From IMG/VR virus record IMGVR_UViG_3300042691_011780, positions 1-38,238 of that record: a stretch of 38,238 bases of DNA; one strand, 5' to 3'. The stretch's first letter is position 1. Every line of letters begins with the position of its first letter. This DNA is from a virus. A program made the translations under genes and the position numbers. Positions 22,458 through 32,210 of this stretch are shown here, one piece after another. The notes beneath the pieces are model-generated. The model saw only the letters and a list, made by a program, of their open reading frames with translations, was not told the DNA's origin and ran no database searches.

Positions 22458-23216
22458 TTAGGAGCAGGCGATTTTGAAGGCTAGCGCGTTTGATCGCTCA
22501 AGGCGAGCGCGCATAGGCTGTCCTATGTTTGATCCATAATAAATAATTGCTGCAATGTCGCCTGTCCAAACTTCGCCTGAAAAAAAGCTTCCTCCTACTG
22601 AAAACGCTCTCGTAAAAGATGATATTGTTCCGGTTGTTTCAACTCTAGTACTAACCCTAGTTCCGTTGACATAAATCCGAGCCAATGATGTCCAAAATAC
22701 CGTGGAAACAATACGAAAGTCACTTCCGCTGGATGTAGGCCCAACTGCACGCGGGTTGCTTGGTGTATTGTAACCGCTTCCCCAAGCAGCTAAATCCCCA
22801 ATCTGCCAGTCAATCGCCGTATCGCGGACGACATAACAAAGGCCGATTCCAGTAGTCTCATTTGAGACGGCTCCGTACCCGTGCGTTGCTATCGGTCGAT
22901 AAAACGTTGTAGCAGATGTCCAGCTATTAGCTTTCGCAACCATTATTGCGCTAACCTGTGATGGGCTTGCGAATGAAGATGTAGTTAATAGGTCATTGGA
23001 CCCATCAAATCGAAGAATTGGGTTTCCGCCTTGAATTGCCGTCTTGTAGGTTGGGCGATTTGCAGACGTTGCTTGCGTCGCGTTACGTCCATTAGCCGAT
23101 AAATCCGTCCACGTATCCACCGCATTTCCGTCGCTAAATCCACTCAGGAATCGCGAATCGAAAGCGCAAGCTGTCTCACGCAAGCTCTTGTTCAGATGTC
23201 GCTGACGCGCTCTCAT
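22458..23216 (-). CDS. Concanavalin-like/LamG-type lectin domain protein
   Basis: This 252-residue protein is mostly one jelly-roll lectin-like domain: SGFSDGNAVDTWTDLSANGRNATQ, ILRFDGSNDLLTTSSF, ARIYVNGTRVSTRV, FSVGGSFFSGEVWTGDIAAIIYY. It overlaps the fibre stop by ATGA and probably binds glycans as a detachable fibre tip or receptor-binding subunit. Codon choice and base composition are visibly AT-richer than the neighbours, suggesting recent transfer. Confidence 0.8.
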   Translation of the reverse strand: MRARQRHLNKSLRETACAFDSRFLSGFSDGNAVDTWTDLSANGRNATQATSANRPTYKTAIQGGNPILRFDGSNDLLTTSSFASPSQVSAIMVAKANSWTSATTFYRPIATHGYGAVSNETTGIGLCYVVRDTAIDWQIGDLAAWGSGYNTPSNPRAVGPTSSGSDFRIVSTVFWTSLARIYVNGTRVSTRVETTGTISSFTRAFSVGGSFFSGEVWTGDIAAIIYYGSNIGQPMRARLERSNALAFKIACS

Positions 23217-26200
23217 CAGGCCGAGGTGAAGGAGATTTCGACGCCGAGCAGGCGGGCGTCGCTGCCGAGCGTGTCGCTGCCGTTGGTGGCGTCGCGGTAG
23301 ATTTGGAACTGGAGCGGAGTCGTAGCCGCAGGCGTGCCGCCGCTGGTGACCGCGCTGGTCGCTGCCGATATGTGCATATCGCCCGTCGCGAGGAGCGTGT
23401 CGGTGACCGTCTGCGCCGTGCCGAAGGCGGTGTCGAGCGCGTCGTCGTCCGCGAAGGCGCGCGCCTGCAAGCCCCAGACCACGGAGCCGGTACTGCTAGA
23501 CGAGGACCAGAAAAAGCGCGCCGTGACCGTGCCGTTGTTGTAGTTGCTCGGCATCCGCACCAGAGCTTGCGCGTACTCGATAGCCGCCGGGTCAAACAGA
23601 AGCTCGTCGAAGTTCTGGCGGTTGGTCGTCGTCTCCGTCGAGTCCACGCCGCAGCCGTTGGTCGTGCGCGGAATCCATTGCGACGCCGGAATCCAGACGT
23701 TCGTCAATCCGGCACCGCTGCTCGGAGAGATTGTGCCGGTGACCGTGAGGTTGCCGTTGATCGTGACGTTTCCGTTGTCATTGATAACGACCCGGTCGGT
23801 CGTAGTGGACGAGACCCGCGTCGCAAAGCGCAGGCTGTAGCCCGTGCCATCGCCGTAGAAAATGCGCGTGTCTGGAGAGTCGTAGGAGACTTGGAAGCCA
23901 GCGCCAAGCGTTGCGTAGGCAACTCCAAGGGTTAGCGATCCAGTAGACCGGAAGCCTCCTGCCGTGGTCCTGAGCCCGGCGGCAAACGTTGCGCCCTGCG
24001 CGTTGTCTAGCGTCAACGCCGTGCCTCCGTTAACGCCAAGCACAAGGTTGTTACACGAAACGGTGTTCACGATACCGTTTCCACTTGCCGTGCTTGCAGT
24101 CAGCGTAAGTTCCGTCCCAGAAGTTGAGTGCCGCAGCGAAAGTCCCGGCGACACACTCGCGGTTTGAAAGCGAAGTATCGAAGTATTGAGACGGAAGAAC
24201 GACCAGTCAGTACCCATCCCGATGCCGCCAGTCGCTGCCGTATGGTCGGCCAGTTGCAGGCGCCCGTTGCTGGAGTCGAACCCTGTCCCAACCAAAAGCG
24301 TGCCCGAGTTATTAAACCTCGCCCATTCCGACGTACCAGCCAGCGAACGGAAAAGGATATTGGTCCCGTTGAGTACCACCGCACCCGTGCCGGCCGCGCT
24401 CAGGCTGATGTTTGAGTTGGTGAGCGCATCTGCGTTAAGACTCACCGCGCCACCACTTGGAAACTGGAGGTAAGCGTTGCTTAACCCGCTGTATAAAGTT
24501 CCGCCACCAACAAACCGCAGGCTCGGCTGACCGCCCGCTCCGAAGTACACGATGTCCGTAGCGGCTGACACCTTGTAAAAGCCGGTGTCTGGGTCGTTCG
24601 CAAACGTCATCGACGGAGCTTGGTAAGTACCATCTCCGAACTGCATCCGCCCGTTGAACGGCACGTTCCACGCGACGCCGCTGGCAGGCAGCGTGATGTT
24701 CGCACCGTTGCCCGAGGTGTCGTACCAAGTGAGACCGCTGCCGGTCTGCGCCGCGTCGGGCGCGAGGACTGCGCCAAGCGCGTTCAAGGTTACGCTATCA
24801 ACCGTGATTGCACCGGCTCCCGCTTGGAAAAGGTAGAACGACCCGAGCGGCGCCGAGCTTCCTGCCGCGAACTCAGCCGTCTTTGTCCCGGTCCCGGTAA
24901 ATACCGCGACAATTGCACCGCCGCTGTAAATCGCCAGCCCGTCAACCGCGGTGTTTGCCGTAATATTAACGGTTACCAGATACCGACTGCCCGGCCTCAA
25001 TAGCCCGTTGCGCCACGCAAAAGAGCCACCAGCCGAAAGGTTGAGCGACCCTCCGCTGATCGTCGCGCTACCCGAAAGCGTCCACCATCCGGTGTTACTT
25101 GCAAAGGTAGAATTGTCGCCAGTTATGATCGAGGTGTTGCTGGCCGAGTTGATGTCCGACGCCGCAGGCACGCCGCGTTCGTAAAGTTCTACGATCTCGG
25201 TAGCCGATAAAGCCCGATTGAATATTAGGGCACCGCTAATCGTTCCGCTCCAGACCGCCGTTCCTGTATCAACGGACGAACCAATGAACGTGCTCGCTAC
25301 AGAGTAATTGTTCGTATCCGAAATGGCCGTTCCAGCAATTCCGTTCAGATATCCGGTCCCTGTCGTGCCACTCCTTCGGTAAACTACGAACACCATCTTC
25401 CCGGCGGTTACCGCCGAGGTAACACTAAATGGGCCGTTGATGGACTGTTTGCCTACGCCAAACACGCCCGAGTCCATTCGCAGGACGAACGCATTATTTG
25501 CGCCACCGAACACGCATTGCGTTCCGCTGAGGTTGGCTGGATTAACCCACGCAGCCACCGTGAAGTCGCCGGTTCCGAATACGACCGCATTGCTCGTTGA
25601 AGTCGCAACGGTGCCATTGAAAACCAGACCCTGACGCGCTGCGCGCCCGCTTAACGTGCTTGGCACCGAAGGTCCGCTCGCACCGAGCAGGATGTCCTTG
25701 GCAAACGTCGCGTTCTGGGAGGTGTCGAGAGTCAGCGCCGCCGTGTTGTTGGTGCGGATGACGACCGGGTTCGACGCCAGCGATCCATACACCAGCGAGC
25801 TTCCTCCGAAGAAGCCGAACAGGCCGGTGCCCGCCGTTTCCTCCATCGTGATCGCGCCGTTGACCTGTAGCCTACCGAGCGTGTTGTCGATGGTCTTGGC
25901 GATGAGAAAATTGCCTCCAGCCAGAAACCGAGCGCGCTCGATGTTGTTGCTGTACAGAAGGAACCCGGTGTTGCTGCGCGAGCCGACGCCGGTGTACCCG
26001 GTGCCGACGATGCTCATCAACTCGTCGGTACCGTAGTTGAGCAGCGCGAGCGTCTGATTGGTCGAGGTGAGGCGCGAGAGACTGAGTCCGCCTGCCGTAG
26101 CCGCTCCGCTCGGAGTCAGCGTGATCGGCTGGTTGGAGCCAGCAGCGGAAATCGTAACGCTATTACTCAGCGTCATCGACGCGCCGCCATTCTGAGCGAA

Positions 26201-27676
26201 AACGGAGTTGGTCGCGTTGTACCCGGTAAAGAGGGAGTTGCCGCCCGTGTACTCCAGAACGTGAGTCGCCACGCCTCCCGTAGTCGCTACCGAAGTCGTG
26301 CCTTTGAAAATTGGGTTATTCGGGATCGAGAGCGTGACGGCTGCGTCGGCGTTGGTGACCGTGATCTGGTTCGCCGTGCCGGTCAGCCGCGCGTTCTTCC
26401 AGAGGTCGGTCGTCGCGTCGTAAAGCAGCGTTTGCCCAGCCAGCTTCGGCGCCGTGATCTGAACGTCGTGGATTTCGTCTAGCTCGTAGCCGTTCTGAAT
26501 CCGCACGTACAACTCACCGCTGCCCGCGTTGGCACGCTCGACGATGCCGACGTACACCAGATGATTCGGCGCATACGGCTTGGTCGCGGTGAACGTGCCG
26601 GGAGTCGCGCCGAGGTACACCGAGTCGCCGTCTGCAAACGTGCCGAGATTCAGTCCATCGATCACGCCGACACAGGTCACCGTTCCGGTTCCGCCTGCGG
26701 AGATCGACGCCGAGGAAACGACGCCGAACGTCTTCGCGCTCGTCGCGTCGCTCGTATTGTAGGCCAGCTTTACCGACACGCGATTGCCGGTTGCCGCGAA
26801 GGCGTAGACGACTTGGCCCTTGGTGATCGCGACCGACTCCGCGTTGGTGACGTTGGCGATCAGCGTCTCGGCGCTAGTCCCGCCGCCGCCGCCGGTTGAC
26901 GAGATCGTGATCTCGGTCGGCGTCTCGGTCAGCGTGACGTTGGCTCCAGCGGTTAGCGTCTTGCGGACGTAGTTCGATCCCTCCGCTCCAACGATGTCTA
27001 GGTCCGAGGTCGGAGACCCGATCAGATCGTTGAGCGAGGTGATCCCGCCGCCGCCGCCACCTTGACCTCGCGCCGCTGAGAGCGTCCACGCCGCCGAAGA
27101 GCGCGACGGCTTCTCGGTGTTGTCGTCTACGTTGCTGACGTAGCTTTCGCCGTTGTACGAGACGAGGTCGAGCTTCTGATACCGCTCGCCTGCCTGCCAC
27201 TTGCCGCGAGGATTCAGCCCGCGAGGCTCGGCAAACTCCTTCCGCAGTTGGTCGATCTGATTCGCGCGCGGGAAGCGGGACAGTTCATCGGTGACCAGTT
27301 CCTTGACCTTGACGGGAATCGCAGCCTGCACCTCCGCGATCTTCGCCTCGGCTTGGTTCAGCACCTCGGCGGCGCGGTCCTTCTCCTGCATCAGCGCGGC
27401 GTACTTAGCCGACGCTGCCATCTCCAGAGACTTGAGTACCTCCGCGATCCGCTCGGAGACCTCGCCGCGCAAATCCTCGACCCGCTCGTCAGTCTTCTGC
27501 GCGAAGAACGCCTCCAGCTCGGAACGCAACTCAGGCTCTACCGCCTCAAACTTCTTCTCGACCTCGGCGGAAAGGTAGTCGCGAAGCTGCGGCAACTGCT
27601 CGACGAGTTGCTTCAGTTCGTCGCGCTGGACGATGGCAAGCTCGATGAGGTTGTCGATCTGGGTCTGGTAGTCCAT
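23216..27676 (-). CDS. Large tail fibre/side fibre with carbohydrate-binding and LamG domains
   Basis: This 1486-residue protein has an N-terminal coiled coil (about 1-155). Next is a CBM5/12-like module (GKWQAGERYQKLDLVSYNGESYVS, about 157-195), a Gly-rich hinge, then long repetitive beta sequence. A LamG-like domain lies at about 690-850 (LVFNGTVATSTSNAVVFGTGDFTVAAWVNP), and the C-terminal 150 residues form a domain common in phage fibres (IPASQWIPRTTNGCGVDSTETTTNRQNF; EYAQALVRMPSNYNNGTV; SDARLLGVEISF). It recognises the cell surface. Its place between portal and protease is unusual. Confidence 0.85.
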   Translation of the reverse strand: MDYQTQIDNLIELAIVQRDELKQLVEQLPQLRDYLSAEVEKKFEAVEPELRSELEAFFAQKTDERVEDLRGEVSERIAEVLKSLEMAASAKYAALMQEKDRAAEVLNQAEAKIAEVQAAIPVKVKELVTDELSRFPRANQIDQLRKEFAEPRGLNPRGKWQAGERYQKLDLVSYNGESYVSNVDDNTEKPSRSSAAWTLSAARGQGGGGGGITSLNDLIGSPTSDLDIVGAEGSNYVRKTLTAGANVTLTETPTEITISSTGGGGGTSAETLIANVTNAESVAITKGQVVYAFAATGNRVSVKLAYNTSDATSAKTFGVVSSASISAGGTGTVTCVGVIDGLNLGTFADGDSVYLGATPGTFTATKPYAPNHLVYVGIVERANAGSGELYVRIQNGYELDEIHDVQITAPKLAGQTLLYDATTDLWKNARLTGTANQITVTNADAAVTLSIPNNPIFKGTTSVATTGGVATHVLEYTGGNSLFTGYNATNSVFAQNGGASMTLSNSVTISAAGSNQPITLTPSGAATAGGLSLSRLTSTNQTLALLNYGTDELMSIVGTGYTGVGSRSNTGFLLYSNNIERARFLAGGNFLIAKTIDNTLGRLQVNGAITMEETAGTGLFGFFGGSSLVYGSLASNPVVIRTNNTAALTLDTSQNATFAKDILLGASGPSVPSTLSGRAARQGLVFNGTVATSTSNAVVFGTGDFTVAAWVNPANLSGTQCVFGGANNAFVLRMDSGVFGVGKQSINGPFSVTSAVTAGKMVFVVYRRSGTTGTGYLNGIAGTAISDTNNYSVASTFIGSSVDTGTAVWSGTISGALIFNRALSATEIVELYERGVPAASDINSASNTSIITGDNSTFASNTGWWTLSGSATISGGSLNLSAGGSFAWRNGLLRPGSRYLVTVNITANTAVDGLAIYSGGAIVAVFTGTGTKTAEFAAGSSAPLGSFYLFQAGAGAITVDSVTLNALGAVLAPDAAQTGSGLTWYDTSGNGANITLPASGVAWNVPFNGRMQFGDGTYQAPSMTFANDPDTGFYKVSAATDIVYFGAGGQPSLRFVGGGTLYSGLSNAYLQFPSGGAVSLNADALTNSNISLSAAGTGAVVLNGTNILFRSLAGTSEWARFNNSGTLLVGTGFDSSNGRLQLADHTAATGGIGMGTDWSFFRLNTSILRFQTASVSPGLSLRHSTSGTELTLTASTASGNGIVNTVSCNNLVLGVNGGTALTLDNAQGATFAAGLRTTAGGFRSTGSLTLGVAYATLGAGFQVSYDSPDTRIFYGDGTGYSLRFATRVSSTTTDRVVINDNGNVTINGNLTVTGTISPSSGAGLTNVWIPASQWIPRTTNGCGVDSTETTTNRQNFDELLFDPAAIEYAQALVRMPSNYNNGTVTARFFWSSSSSTGSVVWGLQARAFADDDALDTAFGTAQTVTDTLLATGDMHISAATSAVTSGGTPAATTPLQFQIYRDATNGSDTLGSDARLLGVEISFTSA

Positions 27677-27682
27677 TTGAGC

Positions 27683-29908
27683 TTAGTCCTTCTTTTCGTT
27701 GACCGGCGTCAGAATCGGTTCCGCAGCCTTGGCGATGCGTTGGTTCCTGACATCCACCTCGGCGCGTAGCTTTTTGCGGTACTCGACCAGAGCCTCCAAC
27801 CAAGCACCCGGCTTCGCCTGCTCCTGCTTCGCGTAAACGATCATCGACGCGCCGCTCTCGGGTGAGACTTCCGGTTTCTCGTACTTCGTGCGTGCCGCAA
27901 GCTCCTTAGCGTTCAACCGCTCGACGATAGCGTTGGCCCAAGTCTGACCGGCGTCGCCGCCCCAACCCATCCAAGCTTGCCAGCCTTTGCCCTGCTGAGG
28001 CCAAGTCTCGCCCTTCTTATCAATTTCGTGCCGGTCAAAGTATGCCTTCATCCGCCGCACAGTCTCCTCCGAGAGCGGCTTCCGGTTCTGTAGATCGCGA
28101 GCGCGCGCCAAGCCGACCGCAGTCATCCCTCGCTGTGATGGCGGTTTAGACTGACGGACCTCCAGCGCTCGCTTTGCGTTCGCCGCCATCTCCTTCGTAG
28201 GAACGTACGTGTCGTCGGCGAAGTTGATCTCGATTGTCTGCGACAAAGTTTCCTCGGTTGAGACCGGAGCACTGGCAGGATTGCCAGTTTCTGGAAGCTT
28301 TGCATCCGGTGAGCCGTTGCCAGTTGTGGCATTGACTGCATCGACCGACGCATCTGCTACTTCGCCACCGAGAGCAGCCGCAGCGGCAGGCGTAGAAGGT
28401 AGCTGCTGGACGGTAAGTCGAATGGCCGTTTCTGGAATTCCGTACTTCTGCGCGAGGTCTCGGACATAAGCCGCCTCTGCTGCAATCTGATCCAACCGAG
28501 CGAATGCGTCTGTGCCCTCCTGTGCAGCGATCTCTTGCAGGGACTTCGCGCCTTGCCGGTTCTCTGCCATATTGGCGGCGCTCTCGCGTCCTACGTCGAT
28601 GGTCAACTTAGGCGGGAATCTCCACTCGCCACGGGTGGCACGATGGAGCGCTTGCACCATCGTCTCGCCACTCTGCAATGGAGGCGGCGGCAATTCCTGT
28701 CGGGCAATCGCATCGAGGAGCACCGCATTTTTGATCGGATCGAGAACCTTGTCCTGCAGCACGCCTTGGTGCCGATGAAACACGCGATCGGCTGCAGCGA
28801 ATTCCGCACGCACGCTTGGCCCGGTGTAGTCCTCCGTGCCGAACAAGACGCCCTGCGGGATACCGGTCCCGATGGCGATTTCGTGCATCAGGTGCGAGAT
28901 GAAGCCCGCGAAGGCATTAGAAGGGCGCGACGGCATCACCTCCACCTTGTCAGCCGTTCCGAAGTACCGGATCGTCGCTACCTGAGAAAACTCGTTCTGC
29001 TGCTCCTGTCCGGTTGGCAGCACTTGGTTCGGCGGACCGGGCGTGAAGAGGTTGCGCGGATTGGCGCTGCCTCGGTCGGAGAAGACCAGCGCCGCCTGCT
29101 GAGAAGCGAAGCGAACACCCGCTTTCTCGGCCTCCAGAATCTCATTCAGCATTCGGATCGTGCGCTCAGAGCAATGGAAGTCAGTGATTCCGCGCATCTG
29201 GTCCGAGCGAAACGGATCGAAGTAGTGGCAGAAGCTCGCTGCCGGAATGTCTTCGGCGCCGAAGTAGACGCCCTCGCGCGTAACCCGGTAGATGCGATAG
29301 GCGACTGGACGACCGTAATCATCGACGATGACGCCTTGGAAATAGTTGTTCGACTCGGCGCCGATCTCATTCGGATTCCCGATGCGGGTGGCAGGGATGA
29401 TCTGAATCTTCAGACCCTCCTCGAATCGCCGGATCGCGAAGCCGCAGTCGCCGTCAACCGGGCGCTCCTCGCACGCCAGCTGAATGAGCTTCCGAAAGGA
29501 GTGCCGCCCACTGATGTCGCACTGCTTGCACCAGTTGTGGAAGAATTCGTTGACCTTGCCGTTGTAGTCCTTGTCGCCGGTCGCGGCGCTGTACTCGGTA
29601 GGCGTAAGGAACTGGCCGAATTTTCGCGAGATGGCGCGCGCCTGCGGTACGTTCTCCACCAGCTCCCGCGCCTCCCACATCATAACGACGCGAGACCGGG
29701 TGGTCTGCGCCGACTCGCTCGGCTGACCATACGTCCTCGGAGCGTAGATGCGATTCGTGACGCTGGCGTTGTACGAGAACAGCTCCCGCTGCACGCGCGC
29801 CTCCAGCCGCTTCAGCGCGTAGCTCGGCGCGACGGCTTCGAGAGCGCGTTCGTACCAAGGACGATTGGCGATAACTGCAGAAGCGTCGAAGCTCGGTAGG
29901 TTGCTCAT
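27683..29908 (-). CDS. Lambda-type portal protein with extra C-terminal domain
   Basis: The start is taken at ATG 29906-29908; a TTG two codons earlier overlaps the gpW stop. The N-terminal about 510 residues match lambda gpB-type portals (YNASVTNRIYAPRTYGQ; NFFHNWCKQCDISGRHSF-like region; GTGIPQGVLFGTEDYTGPSVRAEFAAADRVF). It forms the dodecameric DNA channel. From about residue 560 there is an added segment (KPPSQRGMTAVGLARARDL; KAYFDRHEIDKKGETWPQQG; AWMGWGGDAGQTWA), a domain also seen in other phage contexts. No protease domain is fused. Confidence 0.88.
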   Translation of the reverse strand: MSNLPSFDASAVIANRPWYERALEAVAPSYALKRLEARVQRELFSYNASVTNRIYAPRTYGQPSESAQTTRSRVVMMWEARELVENVPQARAISRKFGQFLTPTEYSAATGDKDYNGKVNEFFHNWCKQCDISGRHSFRKLIQLACEERPVDGDCGFAIRRFEEGLKIQIIPATRIGNPNEIGAESNNYFQGVIVDDYGRPVAYRIYRVTREGVYFGAEDIPAASFCHYFDPFRSDQMRGITDFHCSERTIRMLNEILEAEKAGVRFASQQAALVFSDRGSANPRNLFTPGPPNQVLPTGQEQQNEFSQVATIRYFGTADKVEVMPSRPSNAFAGFISHLMHEIAIGTGIPQGVLFGTEDYTGPSVRAEFAAADRVFHRHQGVLQDKVLDPIKNAVLLDAIARQELPPPPLQSGETMVQALHRATRGEWRFPPKLTIDVGRESAANMAENRQGAKSLQEIAAQEGTDAFARLDQIAAEAAYVRDLAQKYGIPETAIRLTVQQLPSTPAAAAALGGEVADASVDAVNATTGNGSPDAKLPETGNPASAPVSTEETLSQTIEINFADDTYVPTKEMAANAKRALEVRQSKPPSQRGMTAVGLARARDLQNRKPLSEETVRRMKAYFDRHEIDKKGETWPQQGKGWQAWMGWGGDAGQTWANAIVERLNAKELAARTKYEKPEVSPESGASMIVYAKQEQAKPGAWLEALVEYRKKLRAEVDVRNQRIAKAAEPILTPVNEKKD

Positions 29909-29910
29909 CG

Positions 29911-30153
29911 TCAAAAGCCGTTGAAGGACACAAACGAAGTCGTGGTCGTCGTCCCGTTCGCGTCGTCAATGGCCGACTGCAACTGTCCAAGCATCATATT
30001 GAGCTTGTCCAAATCCGCCCGGTTGACGGATTTCCCGTTGAGGCTGTAGCTCTGATTCAGCAGGACGGCTTGGATCGCCTCCAGCGTTTTCGTCTTCAGC
30101 GTGTTGAGCGTGCCAACATCGATGCCAAAGAAAGGATTCGACAGCGCGGCCAT
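29911..30153 (-). CDS. gpW-like head-tail joining protein
   Basis: This 80-residue protein, MAALSNPFFGIDVGTLNTLKTKTLEAIQAVLLNQSYSLNGKSVNRADLDKL, has the helix-hairpin-helix layout of the gpW family. It sits exactly between large terminase and portal, as in lambda (A-W-B). It binds the portal after packaging and forms the platform for tail attachment. The C-terminus TTTTTSFVSFNGF is flexible. Confidence 0.75.
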   Translation of the reverse strand: MAALSNPFFGIDVGTLNTLKTKTLEAIQAVLLNQSYSLNGKSVNRADLDKLNMMLGQLQSAIDDANGTTTTTSFVSFNGF

Positions 30154-30187
30154 TTCAAAAAGCCGCCTGCGTCAAAAGGGACTTTGA

Positions 30188-31984
30188 CTATTGGGCCACC
30201 TCTTTAGGCGGAACGTAGCGGAGGACGTTCGCGATGGTCGCCATACAAAGTAACATCGCGCTCGTATCGAGACCGTGGTTGGCAGCGTTGTGCTTGACCT
30301 CCCGCCACTCCCATACGCCTGACCGAATCTCGATCTTCGCCTCGCCTTTCAGATGTTCGAGGTAGAGCGGATTCACATCGGCTGGCAATTCCCACCTCAG
30401 GTCGCCCTTGTTCTCCAGCGCCGTCTGCAGGACGTCCTTGAAGTAGTCGCCAGAGAAATTGTAGAAGTAGGTATCGCCTCCTCGGAAGTCCGATACGTGC
30501 GGGTCGCTGAACGGGAAGTTGATCACCTGTCCGCTGGCGTCGTCCCTGAGCGCCCAAGTCCGGCGCCCGTATCCGCGCATCGACCGCCAGCCGAATTCGG
30601 CTGAGTCCTGATCTACGTCGGCTGGCCGGTAGCCTCGATCCTGCGCCACGCATTGATCCGCCACCTTGTACTGCCGCTGCAGGAGGCGGAGACCGGCGCG
30701 CGTATCGACGCGCCCGAAATAAAGCTGACGGTAGCGAGGGCGCGGCTCAGTCGAGAAGGCTCCGATCTCGCACCACCAGTGATCGAGCTGGCGGTCGATC
30801 GCCATAAAACGGATCACCTCCTCTGGCACCGGCTGACCCTTGTCGTAATCGGCGACGCTGTAATCACCCTTCGGAACAAATACGTTGAGCACGCGCCTTT
30901 CCATCAGCCACGGCTTCGCCTCGCGCTTCGTGCGAAACTCCTGCATAGGAGTCGTGTCTCCGACGCGGATAGCGTGATTGTGCGCTTCGCAGAATTCCTC
31001 GACGAGCAGTTTCATCGGTCGGCTGACCAACGCCTCGATTCTGAACGATACCAGTTCTTTCGTAGCTCTGGGATTGGTCGCGACGAAGCGCCCGGTCCTG
31101 CGCCAGTCGGCGCGCGTCTTCTCCTCGTCTGGCGATTCGTGCCCGCAATGAGAGCAGCGAAAGCGGCAAGTCTCGACCGCACGCTGGATGTCGAAGGTGT
31201 CATCCTCGCGCTTGGCCGACTTGTCCCAGACGACGCCTCCGACGACGTCGCGCCCGTCGCGCTTGAGAAATGAGATTTCGTGCAGCTTGTGACAGGAGGG
31301 ACATTCCGCCATCCACTCCCGCTGGTCTCCGCTCCGGTAGGATAGGTCTTCCACGTTCCCTGTCTCGGCATCCATCACCGCCGCCTGCGAGACGTTGTAC
31401 ACCTTGCTGCGCCCGACCTCCTCGAACTTCGAGACGCGCGCCAGAGCGTGACCGTAGACGTCCTGCCACTTTGGGAGCCAAATCTCGTCGTTGACTTTGT
31501 AACGGATCGACTGGCTCTGCTGCGTAGAAATGTTCGCCGGATTAACCGTCAGGAAAAAGCCGCCGAAGTAAATCTCGGTCTGCGTTCTCTGCGGTCCCAT
31601 CTTTGGCAGCAATTTGGCGACAGGCTTGCACCGTTCTAGCAGAGGGTTGAGCCGCGACTTGCAATGCCGCTCCACCATCTCGTCGGTCTGCATAGTCCAA
31701 GAGATTGGACCGGCATCGTTGCAGATAAGCCACGGAATCCAGATATCGGCGATCAAGGTGCCGCCGATCTGCACCGCTTTGCGGAAATGCACACGCCTGA
31801 TCATCGGGTCTTGGAGCGCGTCGAAGATCGGCATCAGCCAAGGCGTGATCCTCGCGTTGAACGGTCCGCCGGTCGCGTAGGATTCCGGCAGGGTAATGTG
31901 CCGCCGCGCCCACTCGTAGATTGGCGCGCGATCTGGCTTCGGGAAAAAGAATCTGCGCCCGAGTCGCGCCTCTACCTCATTCAT
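30188..31984 (-). CDS. GpA-type terminase large subunit
   Basis: This 598-residue packaging motor/nuclease starts MNEVEARLGRRFFF at ATG 31982-31984 overlapping the previous stop; a longer start would enter the small gene. Features are the gpA N-terminus (APIYEWARRHITLPE), a Walker A-like KAVQIGGT (69-76), YKVNDEIWLPKW as Walker B region, a paired-Cys zinc motif CPSC...CSHC, and the C-terminal nuclease half beginning MAIDRQLDHWW. It cuts concatemers and powers DNA into the prohead. Confidence 0.92.
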   Translation of the reverse strand: MNEVEARLGRRFFFPKPDRAPIYEWARRHITLPESYATGGPFNARITPWLMPIFDALQDPMIRRVHFRKAVQIGGTLIADIWIPWLICNDAGPISWTMQTDEMVERHCKSRLNPLLERCKPVAKLLPKMGPQRTQTEIYFGGFFLTVNPANISTQQSQSIRYKVNDEIWLPKWQDVYGHALARVSKFEEVGRSKVYNVSQAAVMDAETGNVEDLSYRSGDQREWMAECPSCHKLHEISFLKRDGRDVVGGVVWDKSAKREDDTFDIQRAVETCRFRCSHCGHESPDEEKTRADWRRTGRFVATNPRATKELVSFRIEALVSRPMKLLVEEFCEAHNHAIRVGDTTPMQEFRTKREAKPWLMERRVLNVFVPKGDYSVADYDKGQPVPEEVIRFMAIDRQLDHWWCEIGAFSTEPRPRYRQLYFGRVDTRAGLRLLQRQYKVADQCVAQDRGYRPADVDQDSAEFGWRSMRGYGRRTWALRDDASGQVINFPFSDPHVSDFRGGDTYFYNFSGDYFKDVLQTALENKGDLRWELPADVNPLYLEHLKGEAKIEIRSGVWEWREVKHNAANHGLDTSAMLLCMATIANVLRYVPPKEVAQ

Positions 31985-32165
31985 TCGCAGGAGGCTGCTC
32001 TTTCTTCGGGCGTCCTCCGAGGGCGCCATTTTTCCGCGCAGCGATCGCCTTTCTTTCCGACTTCGCAGACCCTCCTCGTCGTCCGAGCAAACGTGCGACT
32101 TCAGAGATGTTGATCGCTGGCTCCTCGACTAACGGTGCCGCTTCAGTTGTGGATTGGTTCTGCAT
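31977..32165 (-). CDS. Small basic protein before terL, 62 aa
   Basis: This 62-residue protein has an acidic N-terminus and a basic C-terminus (ARLLGRRGGSAKSERKAIAARKNGALGGRPKK). The VARLLGRRGG segment is helix-turn-helix-like, and similar small ARKNGALGGRP proteins occur in plasmids and phages. Its stop overlaps the terL start. Possibly DNA-binding; function unknown. Confidence 0.65.
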   Translation of the reverse strand: MQNQSTTEAAPLVEEPAINISEVARLLGRRGGSAKSERKAIAARKNGALGGRPKKEQPPANE

Positions 32166-32178
32166 AAGGGCTCAATGA

Positions 32179-32200
32179 AGCCCTCTCCGAAGAGAGGGCT
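32179..32200 (-). promoter_or_regulatory. UUCG-tetraloop hairpin (copy B)
   Basis: On the minus strand this reads AGCCCTCTC-TTCG-GAGAGGGCT, a nine-base-pair stem with a C(UUCG)G loop. It lies between the DUF932 stop and the ATG at 32165. It is flanked by CATC before and CATTGAGCCCT after, as in copy C. Confidence 0.8.
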
Positions 32201-32210
32201 CGATGAAACC

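Noticed and set aside
28535-29899. Plus-strand frame of 454 codons opposite the portal gene
   Set aside because: It is fully antisense to a well supported portal gene, Arg/Val-rich with no recognisable domain, and typical of GC-rich mirror frames.
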